Numbered from the stretch's first letter, positions 6,765 through 15,854 are shown. The stretch is DNA of 27,222 bases from Dehalococcoidia bacterium (GCA_009776515.1 WRNP01000010.1:1-27222); one strand, 5' to 3'. Notes: generated by a model from the letters alone, not told the origin. Numbers and translations are program-made.

Positions 6765-8681
6765 ATGTCTATTAATGAAAATGGAAACGCCTATTCTGCC
6801 GCCGATATCCAAGTGCTGGAAGGCTTGGAGGCCGTACGCAAACGCCCCGGTATGTATATCGGCTCCACCGACCAGCGCGGCCTACATCATCTAGTCTACG
6901 AGATCGTATATAACAGCGTAGACGAAGCTATGGCCGGCTTTTGCGACCACATTACTATTACTATAAACGAGGCCAGTTCGGTCACCATTGAAGATAATGG
7001 GCGCGGCATCCCAGTTGACACCCATCCCACTACTGGTGTCTCTGCCTTGCAAACAGTCATGACCGTGCTTCACGCAGGCGGGAAGTTTGGTGGCAAAGCC
7101 TACCAGGTATCGGGCGGCCTACACGGTGTGGGTGCCTCAGTGGTGAACGCGCTTGCCGAGTACATTGAGGTTACCGTCCAGCGCGACGGTCAGAAGTGGC
7201 ACCAGGAATATAGGCGCGGTACGCCACTGGGGCCACTTGCATCCATTGGGCAAGCTACAGGCACTGGCACGACTACTACTTTTCTTGCCGACAGTCAAAT
7301 TTTCACCGAGTTGAACTACGACTTCGACGCCCTCGCCGAGAGGCTGCGTGAGGTAGCCTACCTTAACCGAGGCCTAGAGATTGAGTTTAACGATCGCCGC
7401 CATGACCGCGAGCTCAGTTTTTATTTCGAAGGTGGCATCACGGGATTCGTGCGTCGCCTCAACCGCAATAAGACGCTCCGCCACAGCACCCCAATCTACA
7501 TTAAAAAACAACTGGACCCAACTGTGGTCGAGGTCGCCCTCCAGTATAACGATGGCTATTCAGATAACACCCTGGCTTTCGCCAACTGCGTGAACACAAT
7601 AGACGGCGGCACACACCTCACGGGATTCCGTTCGGCACTCACGCGTGTCCTAAATGACTACGCCCACAAGAACAAAATGCTCAAGGATGATGAGCCCAAC
7701 CTGGTGGGCGACGATGTGCGCGAGGGGCTTACGGCAGTTATTAGCGTAAAGCTCTCTGACCCCCAGTTCGAAGGCCAGACAAAGAGTAAGCTAGGCAACA
7801 TTGAGATCAAGAGTATCGTGGAAACCGCAGTGGGCGATGATCTAGCCCTCTACCTAGAAGAGCACCCGGACGATGCCAAGCGCATCATTGAAAAGTGCAT
7901 TACTGTCTCCAAGGCGCGCGAGGCGGCACGTAGAGCGCGCGACCTCATTATTCGTAAGGGCAGTTTGGACACGGGCACGCTACCTGGTAAGCTCGCTGAC
8001 TGCTCCGAGAAAGATCCTTCCTTATGCGAGCTATATTTGGTGGAGGGTGACTCTGCGGGAGGTTCGGCGAAGCAAGGACGCAACCGCCGCTTTCAAGCCA
8101 TCCTGCCACTACGCGGTAAGATTCTTAACGTGGAGAAAGCCTCTCCAGATAAGATGCTCTCGCATGAAGAAATTCGCGCCCTCATCACCGCACTCGGTAC
8201 GAGCATTGACACCGAATTCACCCTGGATAAGCTCCGTTACCACCGCATCATCCTTATGACTGATGCTGACGTAGATGGTGCACATATCCGCACCCTGCTC
8301 CTCACTTTCTTTTTCCGCCACCTGCCCGAGCTTATCAACCATGGGCACCTTTTTATTGCTCAACCGCCACTCTATCGCGTGCGCGCGGGCAAGGATGAAC
8401 GATGGCTCTACTCAGATCAAGAGAAAGATGAAAGCCTGACAGAGTTCAAGCGCGGTAACCGCAAATATGATGTGCAACGCTACAAAGGTCTAGGCGAGAT
8501 GAGTGCCGAGCAGCTTTGGGAGACCACCATGAACCCCACCTCCCGTACGCTCCTCCAGGTTTCGGTCGATGACACAACCAAAGCTGACGGTATTTTTAGC
8601 ATGCTTATGGGCGACGAAGTCGCCCCACGCAAGACCTATATCCAAGCGCACGCCACTAGTGTGAAGAATTTGGATATTTAA
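6765..8681 (+). CDS. gyrB: DNA gyrase subunit B
   Basis: A 638-aa GyrB, the normal length without the Gram-negative insertion. The GHKL ATPase domain shows EAVRKRPGMYIGST, EDNGRGIPVD and GGLHGVGASVVNAL. The TOPRIM domain shows ELYLVEGDSAGGSAKQGR, PLRGKILNVEKA and the metal-binding DADVDGAHIRTL. The C-terminal GyrA-contact region has RYKGLGEMSAEQLWETTM. The motif QGRNRRFQAILPLRGK fits gyrase as well as ParE; I chose gyrase from overall similarity. gyrA is not in the window. AGGAAA lies about 11 nt before the ATG. The enzyme introduces negative supercoils using ATP. Confidence 0.96.
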   Translation: MSINENGNAYSAADIQVLEGLEAVRKRPGMYIGSTDQRGLHHLVYEIVYNSVDEAMAGFCDHITITINEASSVTIEDNGRGIPVDTHPTTGVSALQTVMTVLHAGGKFGGKAYQVSGGLHGVGASVVNALAEYIEVTVQRDGQKWHQEYRRGTPLGPLASIGQATGTGTTTTFLADSQIFTELNYDFDALAERLREVAYLNRGLEIEFNDRRHDRELSFYFEGGITGFVRRLNRNKTLRHSTPIYIKKQLDPTVVEVALQYNDGYSDNTLAFANCVNTIDGGTHLTGFRSALTRVLNDYAHKNKMLKDDEPNLVGDDVREGLTAVISVKLSDPQFEGQTKSKLGNIEIKSIVETAVGDDLALYLEEHPDDAKRIIEKCITVSKAREAARRARDLIIRKGSLDTGTLPGKLADCSEKDPSLCELYLVEGDSAGGSAKQGRNRRFQAILPLRGKILNVEKASPDKMLSHEEIRALITALGTSIDTEFTLDKLRYHRIILMTDADVDGAHIRTLLLTFFFRHLPELINHGHLFIAQPPLYRVRAGKDERWLYSDQEKDESLTEFKRGNRKYDVQRYKGLGEMSAEQLWETTMNPTSRTLLQVSVDDTTKADGIFSMLMGDEVAPRKTYIQAHATSVKNLDI

Positions 8682-8761
8682 AGCCAAAGGCGAGGTATCG
8701 ACTAGATTCTCTTGAGTTAGATTGTTGCGCAGATTTAACAGTGAACAATTCCATTTCTTAA

Positions 8762-9421
8762 GTGCGCTACAAGAGCCAAGGTGATATCACGATAAACTTT
8801 GAGGCATGCCTAAACGATGAACTCACACGCTCGCCGCGATCTCGAGAGGCAGATGAGGCACGGCACCCATGGCTTACGATTCTGCTTGATGCCTATCACA
8901 TCCTCACCATCGGTACCATTCTGGCATTAACCAGCGAGGTAGCCAGACGAGAAGCATCCCCAGCTTGCAAGGCAGGGTGCACCGCTTGCTGTCTCAGGCC
9001 AGAGGTGCCTGTCTCCGAGCTAGAGCTTTTGGGTATCTGGTGGTACGTTGTAGAGAAGCTACCCCCAGAAGAACGCATAGTGCTCAATGAAAGGCTCATC
9101 CGCCATCGTGAGATTCTCGCATGCCCTTTCTTGGTAGAGATGCGTTGCGCCATATATCCCTTACGCCCCCTAGCCTGCCGCTTCCTACATGTCTTCGGCG
9201 CACCATGCAAGGCAGAAGAAATCACGATTGAGACCCGTCAGCAGGACATATGGTTGCCCCGAGAAGCCGTGCCACGCACCGTCCTCACTATGCTCACTTA
9301 TTTCGGCTTTGCTACCGATGAGACTCGCCGCCAAGCCCTTGCAGAGGGCTATCTCGTCTCAGTATCCACGCCCATGGGCAACTTCCCTTGGGAGAGTTTG
9401 GCAACAGCAAGAAAGAAGTAA
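8762..9421 (+). CDS. YkgJ family cysteine-cluster protein
   Basis: A 219-aa YkgJ/UPF0153-type protein of unknown function. The cysteine cluster is CKAGCTACC (about residues 70-78), followed by CPFLVEMRCAIYPLRPLACRF, the same CxxxCxxCC...CxFL...C.IY..RP..C pattern as in the SEC-C protein upstream of gyrB. It lacks the SEC-C motif. The start used is GTG at 8762, and the gene lies 80 nt after gyrB. A weak TTGAGT-17-TTAACA promoter is possible at 8712-8740. Confidence 0.8.
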   Translation: MRYKSQGDITINFEACLNDELTRSPRSREADEARHPWLTILLDAYHILTIGTILALTSEVARREASPACKAGCTACCLRPEVPVSELELLGIWWYVVEKLPPEERIVLNERLIRHREILACPFLVEMRCAIYPLRPLACRFLHVFGAPCKAEEITIETRQQDIWLPREAVPRTVLTMLTYFGFATDETRRQALAEGYLVSVSTPMGNFPWESLATARKK

Positions 9422-9462
9422 GGACAATCTCCTGCATCCAGCCGGCAAGCTAAACAGCCTTG

Positions 9463-9681
9463 CTATCTTGATGCCCGCAGTTTGAGATTTTTTTCCAGCT
9501 CAGCACGGGGGAGTAATAGGTAACGTCCGCAGAAGACACAGCGTAATCCGATGTCTGCCCCCAACCGCATCACCCGCCACTCAAAGCCGCCGCATGGATG
9601 GGGCTTTTTTAAGCGCACGACTTGATCTACATGAAACTCAACGACCACGATTTTTGTCTTGCCATATCCACCCACACACAC
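9463..9681 (-). CDS. DUF951 domain protein
   Basis: A small protein matching the DUF951 pattern: a short beta-rich start, VVRLKKPHPCGGFEWRVMR, then GADIGLRCVFCGRYLLLPRAELEK. The three conserved cysteines (PCG and CVFCG) suggest a zinc-ribbon-like, possibly nucleic-acid-binding fold. Function is unknown in the family. Family members usually begin just before the VGDIVRL-like strand, so the true start may be the GTG at 9648 (61 aa) and not the GTG at 9681 (72 aa). It lies 15 nt downstream of pyrF on the same strand and is probably co-transcribed. Confidence 0.8.
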   Translation of the reverse strand: MCVGGYGKTKIVVVEFHVDQVVRLKKPHPCGGFEWRVMRLGADIGLRCVFCGRYLLLPRAELEKNLKLRASR

Positions 9682-9696
9682 TCAAGCCCCGATAGC

Positions 9697-10515
9697 TTAG
9701 TTGGCAATTATCTTTCTATACCCGTTGATTTCGTCCCGTAGTGCTCGTGCTGTTTGCGCTGCAGCCTTGGCGAAGTCGGAACCCGATGAAGCAAAGATGA
9801 CTTGGCGCGAAGCGTTTATTATAAGCCCCTCTGCGCGCAGACCTTGTCCATCTCGTACCACAAGCGCTGGGTCACCCCCCTGCTCACCCACCCCAGGGAC
9901 AAGGAACGGTAAGTCAGGGAACTTGTGGCGGATCGTGCCAAGCTCCATAGCCCCCGTGGCACCCAACACCAGCCCGATATTTCCATGCTCATTCCACTGG
10001 ACTGCTTTCTCTGCCACCACCTCGTAAAGAGGGACGATGCGACCTTCCGATGCCACCGACAAGGCTTGGAAGTCGGCGGCACCGGGGTTAGAGGTGCGAC
10101 AGATGATGAATACCCCACGATCATGGTACTCTAAAAACGGGGCCACGCCATCGTATCCCAAATAAGGGCTCACCGTCACAGCATCGACTTCTAGCGTTTC
10201 AAAGACGGATTGAGCATAAGCCCGGGAGGTATTACCGATATCTGCTCGCTTGGCATCAGCAATGATAGGAATATCAGACGGGATACCTTTAATCGTCTCT
10301 TCAAGCACTTCCCATCCAGCCATTCCCGCTGCCTCATAAAAAGCAAAGTTTAGCTTGTAAGCACACACGTAGGCCTGTGTAGCGGCAATGATGGCATGGT
10401 TAAATTCGACCATGCTCACTCCCAGGGGTAACTTGGCCGTATCTGGATCAAGCCCTACACAGAGAATGCTATTTGCCCCAGCAATACGCTGTCCTAGTCT
10501 GTAGAAGAAGTTCAT
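9697..10515 (-). CDS. pyrF: Orotidine 5'-phosphate decarboxylase (type 2)
   Basis: A 272-aa OMP decarboxylase making UMP, the last step of de novo pyrimidine synthesis. The catalytic loop is IIADAKRADIGN, with the Lys-x-Asp pair. The N-terminal LCVGLDPD and the C-terminal VPGVGEQGGD phosphate loop also match. Length and the LDPD motif place it in the long type 2 group. I chose the ATG at 10515 (MNFFYRLGQRI). An in-frame TTG at 10536 adds 7 unlike residues. It is divergent from rel. No other pyr gene is present. Confidence 0.94.
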   Translation of the reverse strand: MNFFYRLGQRIAGANSILCVGLDPDTAKLPLGVSMVEFNHAIIAATQAYVCAYKLNFAFYEAAGMAGWEVLEETIKGIPSDIPIIADAKRADIGNTSRAYAQSVFETLEVDAVTVSPYLGYDGVAPFLEYHDRGVFIICRTSNPGAADFQALSVASEGRIVPLYEVVAEKAVQWNEHGNIGLVLGATGAMELGTIRHKFPDLPFLVPGVGEQGGDPALVVRDGQGLRAEGLIINASRQVIFASSGSDFAKAAAQTARALRDEINGYRKIIAN

Positions 10516-10567
10516 CCTCGGGCTATAGACTACCAATGCGGGAATGGGGTGTCAAGACCGAGGCGTT

Positions 10568-10597
10568 TTGCTATCACTCGGGCCTTGGCATTATAAT
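10568..10597 (+). promoter_or_regulatory. Putative rel promoter with very short leader
   Basis: TTGCTA (10568-10573), an 18-bp spacer and a perfect TATAAT (10592-10597). RNA would start near 10604, only about 6 nt before the rel ATG at 10610, and no ribosome-binding site is visible. Confidence 0.6.
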
Positions 10598-10609
10598 TAT
10601 GTATTCCAG

Positions 10610-12802
10610 ATGACCCTTGAAACAAGTACCAAAAATGCACTTTTAGCACGGGCGGCAAAGTACCTCCCGCCGGAGAAGGTGGTGCTTGTGTCTGCCGCCT
10701 ATGACTTCGCCGAGCATGCCCACCGAGGGCAACAGCGCGCCTCGGGCGAACCTTTCCTGGAGCACCCTTTCCAGGTCGCTTGCATTCTGGCAGAGCTCCA
10801 GCTCGATGCTACTGCCCTAGCCGCAGCTCTACTGCACGATGTACCCGAAGACACCCCCATCACCCTGAAGCAGGTTGGGGATGCATTCGGCCCAGATGTA
10901 GCCAAGCTGGTGGATGGCGTTACCAAGCTAGGCAAGCTCGCCTTGCCGGAGCCCCAGGAAAGGACAAAGGGCGCTCCTCGCGAGCAGCAGGCCGAAAACC
11001 TGCGTAAGATGCTGGTGGCCATGGCAGAAGACCTGCGCGTGGTCTTCATCAAGCTCGCTGACCGGCTACACAACATGCGCACCCTGGATGCACTACCGGC
11101 AGAGAAACGGGCATCTGTGTCGCGCGAGACGCTGGAGATTTACGCCCCCTTGGCCCACCGCTTAGGTATTTGGGAGCTTAAGTGGCAACTTGAAGATTTG
11201 GGTTTCCGCCACTTGGAACCGGAAAAATATCGTTATATCGCCCAACTCGTAGCAGGCAAGCGCACCGAGCGAGAAGGGTTGATTGCGGATATGATTACCC
11301 GTATTAAGAGTGAGTTCGAGAAAACAGGCATTGATGCTGATGTCAGTGGCCGCCCAAAACACCTTTTCTCTGTCCAACAGAAAGTTGAGCGCTACTCTGC
11401 CCAGGGGCGGCGATTTAATGAGATCTACGACCTCCTGGCAATGCGAGTGCTGGTCGACAATATCGGAGAGTGTTACCATGCCCTGGGTATCGTCCACAAC
11501 ATCTGGCATCCCATTCCTAGCTCTTTCGATGACTACATCGCCACCCCCAAACCTAATGGCTACCAGTCTCTCCATACCGCTGTCCTCTACAATGGTACCA
11601 CTCCTCTGGAGATACAGATCCGCACTCGTGAGATGCACAGCGTAGCTGAGTACGGGGTAGCCGCTCACTGGCGTTACAAAGAAAGTGACCGAAAAGGCGG
11701 TTCAACTGAAGAGCGTATTGGCTGGCTAAGGCAACTCGTGGACTGGCACCGGGAACTGGCTGGGGCAGAGGAGTTCCTGGAATCCGTCAAAACCGACATC
11801 TTCAATGACCAGGTGTTTGTCTTCACCCCTAAAGGAGAGATTAAAGACCTGCCACGAGGTGCCACCCCGTTAGATTTTGCCTACCGCGTTCACACTGAAC
11901 TCGGCAACCGCTGCCTGGGAGCCAAGATTAACAGTCGCTTGGTAAGCCTGGATTATCAGCTGAAAAACGGCGATGTGGTTGAAATCATCGTCTCTAAAAA
12001 AGACAAGGGCCCATCGCGCGATTGGTTATCCCAAAATTTAGGCTACGTACATACGTCCCACGCCCGCACCAAAATCCGCCAGTACTTTAAGAAACAGGAA
12101 CGCGCCGAGAACATTGAGCGCGGGCGGGAAATGTTGGATAAAGAACTCAAACACCTGGGCATCGCTTTGTCTAACCGGGAAGAGCTGGCACGCTTCTTCA
12201 AATTCGAGAGCGTGGACGATTTTCTAGCCGCCATCGGTTACGGCGACCTCTCAATGCAGACCATCACCTTACGCTTGGCCCAGGAGCGCGAGCCACCCCA
12301 CGTCACGACCGCAGTCGCCGTAAAGCCCATTGGGAATGGAGTACAAGTATTAGGGGTAGGCGATCTCCTCACCAATCTGGCGGGCTGTTGCCACCCCCAA
12401 CCAGCCGACTCTATTGTGGGCTATGTGACACGTAGTCGCGGCATCACCGTCCACCGCGCCGATTGTTATAATATCACCCACGAAGACGAGAAAGAGCGGC
12501 TTGTGAGCGTCGCTTGGGGGCGAGCTGAGGCTTCTTACCCCGTGGCCATCCAGGTCGAGGCTTGGGATCGGGTAGGACTAGTGCGTGACATCTCAACTAT
12601 TGTGGCCGAAGAGAAAATAAATATTACCAGTATGACTGTTACTGAAAACGACGACCAAACTGTATCCATCACTCTCACCGTCCAGACCACAGGTATCTCC
12701 CAGCTTTCACGCCTGATGAGCAAAGTCGAGAGTACCGGTGGAGTAGTCACCGTAAGCCGAATAGAGGCCGATGGGCAAGGTAAAAGCCAAAACACCGCTT
12801 AA
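10610..12802 (+). CDS. rel: Bifunctional (p)ppGpp synthetase/hydrolase (RSH)
   Basis: A 730-aa long RelA/SpoT homologue. The N-terminal HD hydrolase domain (about residues 25-180) retains HPFQVA, LLHDVPEDT and KLADRLHNMRTL, so hydrolysis is probably intact. The synthetase domain has GRPKHLFSVQQK, YDLLAMRVLV and PKPNGYQSLHTAV. A TGS domain (VFVFTPKGEIKDLPRGATP) follows at about 390-450, a zinc-finger-like region contains the GCCHPQP stretch, and a C-terminal ACT domain covers about 655-730. The protein senses amino-acid starvation on ribosomes and sets alarmone levels. I chose the ATG at 10610. The frame is open upstream, but that part holds the promoter. Confidence 0.95.
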   Translation: MTLETSTKNALLARAAKYLPPEKVVLVSAAYDFAEHAHRGQQRASGEPFLEHPFQVACILAELQLDATALAAALLHDVPEDTPITLKQVGDAFGPDVAKLVDGVTKLGKLALPEPQERTKGAPREQQAENLRKMLVAMAEDLRVVFIKLADRLHNMRTLDALPAEKRASVSRETLEIYAPLAHRLGIWELKWQLEDLGFRHLEPEKYRYIAQLVAGKRTEREGLIADMITRIKSEFEKTGIDADVSGRPKHLFSVQQKVERYSAQGRRFNEIYDLLAMRVLVDNIGECYHALGIVHNIWHPIPSSFDDYIATPKPNGYQSLHTAVLYNGTTPLEIQIRTREMHSVAEYGVAAHWRYKESDRKGGSTEERIGWLRQLVDWHRELAGAEEFLESVKTDIFNDQVFVFTPKGEIKDLPRGATPLDFAYRVHTELGNRCLGAKINSRLVSLDYQLKNGDVVEIIVSKKDKGPSRDWLSQNLGYVHTSHARTKIRQYFKKQERAENIERGREMLDKELKHLGIALSNREELARFFKFESVDDFLAAIGYGDLSMQTITLRLAQEREPPHVTTAVAVKPIGNGVQVLGVGDLLTNLAGCCHPQPADSIVGYVTRSRGITVHRADCYNITHEDEKERLVSVAWGRAEASYPVAIQVEAWDRVGLVRDISTIVAEEKINITSMTVTENDDQTVSITLTVQTTGISQLSRLMSKVESTGGVVTVSRIEADGQGKSQNTA

Positions 12803-12934
12803 TCACGCGCTAAGCGGACTGATAACCCCCAACTACGCGCAGGCTATGGTTTTTTCACCTCTCCCCCGCTACGATCCCTCATCATAAACCCACCTCTCTT
12901 CGCTGTAATAGCCACGAGTGACATGTGCCCCGAC

Positions 12935-13654
12935 TTATCCAATATGGGCAAGCCGATGGGCTGCCAAAAGACCATGATCAGAAAGTATCGCTTTGACATC
13001 TCCGAGCGCCACCACCTCGCCCCGATCCATAACCATTACCTGAGTGGCAAGTTCGCCAGCAAGCTCCAGGTCGTGGGTTACGATAATTTTTGGACCGACC
13101 AAGCGTTTTAACAACCCCACAAGCTCCCATTTACCACCTGGGTCGAGATTGGCGGAAGGCTCATCCAATACCAAAAGGCGAGGAGTGCTCGCCAGCACAC
13201 AGGCCAAGGCAACGCGCTTTCGCTCGCCTAAACTGAGATGGTGCGGGGAGCGCCCAACCGCACCCGCCATGCCCACCATTTCTAGTGCATGCCCCACAGC
13301 CTGGCGCACCTCAACCAGAGAAAGTCCTAGGTTGAGGGGACCGAAAGCCACATCATCGAAAACGGTGGGACAAAATAGCTGATCGTCAGGATTCTGGAAG
13401 ACTAGCCCCACGATACGCCTTATCTGTTTCAGAGTGCCAATGCTTAACGGTATATCTAGCACCTTTATGCTACCTGCCAAAATGGGCAGCAGGCCGACCA
13501 AATGCAGTAGCAAGGTTGACTTGCCAGCACCATTGGGACCAATTATAGCCAGAGTCTCACCCTCGTCTACGCTGAAGCTCACGTCACGCAGGGCCGGTTG
13601 ACCATCAGGATAGGTATAAGAGAGTCCGCACACGGCAAGTATCTTCACAGCCAT
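12935..13654 (-). CDS. cbiO: Cobalt/nickel ECF transporter ATPase CbiO
   Basis: A 239-aa ABC ATPase, last gene of the fur-cbiM-PDGLE-cbiQ-cbiO operon. Walker A is GPNGAGKST, the Q-loop is VFQNPDDQLF (typical of ECF ATPases), the signature is LSLGERKR (leucine in place of the usual glycine of LSGGE), and Walker B is LLVLDEPSANLD with VTHD as the H-loop. It energises uptake of Ni2+ or Co2+ through CbiQ and CbiM. The ATG overlaps the end of cbiQ by 10 bp, so translation is coupled. Confidence 0.94.
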   Translation of the reverse strand: MAVKILAVCGLSYTYPDGQPALRDVSFSVDEGETLAIIGPNGAGKSTLLLHLVGLLPILAGSIKVLDIPLSIGTLKQIRRIVGLVFQNPDDQLFCPTVFDDVAFGPLNLGLSLVEVRQAVGHALEMVGMAGAVGRSPHHLSLGERKRVALACVLASTPRLLVLDEPSANLDPGGKWELVGLLKRLVGPKIIVTHDLELAGELATQVMVMDRGEVVALGDVKAILSDHGLLAAHRLAHIG

Positions 13655-14415
13655 CTCCCTGCCAGACTTATGGATACCGCCAGCACCGTCATGGCCATTA
13701 CCATCAGTACATCGGCCCAGCCCACGCGCAACGAGTTCAGGCTACGATGGGTGCCGTCGTAACCGCGTAGCAACATAGCACCATAGACACGTTCAGCCCG
13801 ATCGTAACTCCTTATAAAAAGGCTTCCTGCCATATGCCCCACCGATCTTATGCCAATCAAGAGGCCACCATAGTAGCGCACATCCCGTCCAGCCCTGAGG
13901 CGATGTGCTTCGTCTTCTATGACGAACAGATAGCGGTACATAAAACCGAAGATCGTGGTTAAAAGGCGCGGAGCGCCAAGTGCGTCAACCCCCCTGAGCA
14001 GATCGGCCATGCGCGTCGTAGCCACAAGCACCCCCAGCGCGAATGCCGAAAGAATTGCCTTGAGCAAGATGCTTCCCGCCAATACCAAGCCAGTATCCCC
14101 AAGGGTGAGATGCCAGCCACCCATCTTTACTTGCCACAGGATAGTCCCGCCATGCAAGAAAGGCAAGAAGAGTACTGCGGGTAGCACGAAAGGCAGCACC
14201 ACAAGAAGCTGTCGCAGAAGACGCGCCAAGGGTATGTGCGCAACAACTACTAGAGCTAAAACCAACAGGCTAAAGAGGCCGAACGCCATCCAACACCCAA
14301 CCGGCACCAGCACCAAGGCCACCACCAGCACAAGCATGGCCAACAACTTAGCGCGCGGGTCGCGGCAGTGCAGTAGGCTTGCGCCATCCAAATATAAATC
14401 AAAGGAGGAACGCAT
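13645..14415 (-). CDS. cbiQ: Cobalt/nickel ECF transporter transmembrane protein CbiQ
   Basis: A 256-aa T-component with four to five hydrophobic segments (LLAMLVLVVALVLVPVG, LFSLLVLALVVVAHIP, LLVVLPFVLPAVLFLPFL and later ones). The coupling motif near the C-terminus includes RAERVYGAMLLRGYDG, matching the Ala-Arg-Gly-type signature that contacts CbiO. N-terminal HCRDPRAKLL is characteristic of CbiQ. The ATG at 14415 shares its A with the TGA of the upstream PDGLE gene, so the start is well fixed even though the frame is open further upstream. Confidence 0.92.
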   Translation of the reverse strand: MRSSFDLYLDGASLLHCRDPRAKLLAMLVLVVALVLVPVGCWMAFGLFSLLVLALVVVAHIPLARLLRQLLVVLPFVLPAVLFLPFLHGGTILWQVKMGGWHLTLGDTGLVLAGSILLKAILSAFALGVLVATTRMADLLRGVDALGAPRLLTTIFGFMYRYLFVIEDEAHRLRAGRDVRYYGGLLIGIRSVGHMAGSLFIRSYDRAERVYGAMLLRGYDGTHRSLNSLRVGWADVLMVMAMTVLAVSISLAGRWL

Positions 14416-14714
14416 CACGGGCGAGCGTGGCCACCCTTTAATTGATAGATGACTCGGGCACTGCCATATGCCAAAAGGAAGACCAAAGCCGTGCCCAACC
14501 AACCGGCTAAAATGGTGGCCAAGATCTCGTTTCTAACTCCAGGGAAGACATAATCCGCCACAATACTAAGGGGCGAGTTGTGCCCTGCCTCTGAAAACCC
14601 GTTATCTTCGGCCACTTTTTCCAGCCCATCCGGAGCTGAGGAGGCTAGGGGCGATATGGTGGCCAGGAGCAAGCAAATGGCAAGGGCGACAAGCCAAGTC
14701 TTTTTGCTATTCAT
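14415..14714 (-). CDS. PDGLE-domain protein (CbiN-like subunit)
   Basis: A 99-aa protein with an N-terminal membrane segment (WLVALAICLLLATISPLAS), the PDGLE motif (APDGLEKVAEDNGF), an exposed middle region, and a second membrane segment (ILAGWLGTALVFLLAYGSA). PDGLE proteins replace or extend CbiN/NikN in Ni/Co ECF importers, where they help CbiM load metal. The ATG at 14714 lies 22 nt after the cbiM stop. It is one of four consecutive transporter genes. Confidence 0.9.
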   Translation of the reverse strand: MNSKKTWLVALAICLLLATISPLASSAPDGLEKVAEDNGFSEAGHNSPLSIVADYVFPGVRNEILATILAGWLGTALVFLLAYGSARVIYQLKGGHARP

Positions 14715-14736
14715 CGTTGTTCTTTTAGTTTCCACC

Positions 14737-15369
14737 TCAGGCTCTCCCCATCTGGAGCAGATCCTTCCGTACGGCACGTACCAGCCCAAGCATAGCAATT
14801 GTTATTAGGCCTTCTCCAATGCCAATGAGAGTATGCCACCCGACCATGGCCGGCAGTACGGCATCCAGCGGCACCGTCCCCGATATGGCAAGCTCTAGCG
14901 CTGCAGCCACTGAAGCAATAACCACCGAGAACCAAGCAGCGACGAAGCCTGCCACCAGGCGCCTGTCTTCGCCTAAAAACTTTGTTAAGAGGCGATATAT
15001 CAGATAAGCCCCTAATCCAGCGATGATGCTCATGTTGAAAATGTTAGCTCCAAGTGCGAGTAGCCCACCGTCTTGAAAGATGAGACACTGGGCAATGAGT
15101 ACCAAGCTCATAATGATGATGGATGCCCACGGACCGAGTAGGATGGCCGCCAAGGCTGCACCAATGAGATGCCCAGAGGCGCCACCCACCACCGGAAAAT
15201 TGAGCATCTGCGCAGCGAAGATAAAGGCACCCATCATACCCATCAAAGGCACGTGGCGCTCACCAATGCGCCGACTGACCATTTTGACAGCTACCCCAAG
15301 CCCCGCCGCCGACGCTACGGCTGTCGTGGCCATAGTAGCGCCGCTTAGAAATCCGTCTGGGATATGCAT
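14737..15369 (-). CDS. cbiM: Cobalt/nickel ECF substrate-binding protein CbiM
   Basis: A 210-aa CbiM. It begins MHIPDGFLS: the free N-terminus with His2 forms the metal-binding site of the family, which fixes the start at 15369. Six or more hydrophobic helices follow, with conserved stretches FPVVGGASGHLIGA and LGANIFNMS. The histidine in GGASGHLIG is the other conserved metal ligand. It determines specificity for Ni2+ or Co2+, and the sequence alone does not decide which. In corrinoid-dependent organisms cobalt would supply B12. The gene starts 50 nt after fur on the same strand. Confidence 0.94.
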   Translation of the reverse strand: MHIPDGFLSGATMATTAVASAAGLGVAVKMVSRRIGERHVPLMGMMGAFIFAAQMLNFPVVGGASGHLIGAALAAILLGPWASIIIMSLVLIAQCLIFQDGGLLALGANIFNMSIIAGLGAYLIYRLLTKFLGEDRRLVAGFVAAWFSVVIASVAAALELAISGTVPLDAVLPAMVGWHTLIGIGEGLITIAMLGLVRAVRKDLLQMGRA

Positions 15370-15419
15370 AGGACTCCTGCTTCTTCTAAAATGTGCTCTA
15401 TGGCTACTGAACCCATAAA

Positions 15420-15839
15420 TTACTCGCAGCTTTTGCAGCGCCCAAAAATTGCCAGGTGGTGCAAATCAGCGCGGAAGCCATAGCGGGTAGCGAGGAGGTC
15501 GCTAAGTGGTTTAAACTCCGCCTCCCCTAAATCAAGCACCTGTCCGCAGATCAAGCAAATCAGATGATGATGACGCCCCTTATCCATAACATGAAAACGC
15601 ACTCGCCCATCGCCCATATCTGTTTCGGTCACAAGTGCCAGGTCCTTAAGGAGCTCCAAAGTACGATAGACCGTGGAGATGTTTAAATTGGGATAACGTA
15701 TACGGATGCGCTGGAAAATCTCCTCGGCACTCACATGTCCCTCGGCAGCTTCCACCTGCTCTAGGATCATGAGGCGTTGCGGTGTGAGCCTATAACCTTT
15801 TTCCCCAAGCTGATTAAGAATCTCTTTGGACGGTGGCAC
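15420..15839 (-). CDS. Fur family metal-dependent transcriptional regulator
   Basis: A 139-aa Fur-family repressor. The winged helix covers residues 1-85 (GYRLTPQRLMILEQV, HVSAEEIFQRI, NISTVYRTLELLKDLALV). The metal and dimer domain has RHHHLICLICGQVLDL and a final CKSCE: two CxxC pairs for a structural zinc, with the HHH stretch for the sensing metal. The start is GTG at 15839. As first gene before cbiM-PDGLE-cbiQ-cbiO it most likely senses the imported metal (Ni or Co, Nur-like), but Zur or Fur specificity cannot be excluded. Dyads upstream suggest autoregulation. Confidence 0.9.
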   Translation of the reverse strand: MPPSKEILNQLGEKGYRLTPQRLMILEQVEAAEGHVSAEEIFQRIRIRYPNLNISTVYRTLELLKDLALVTETDMGDGRVRFHVMDKGRHHHLICLICGQVLDLGEAEFKPLSDLLATRYGFRADLHHLAIFGRCKSCE

Positions 15840-15854
15840 GGGGAGTAATATATC

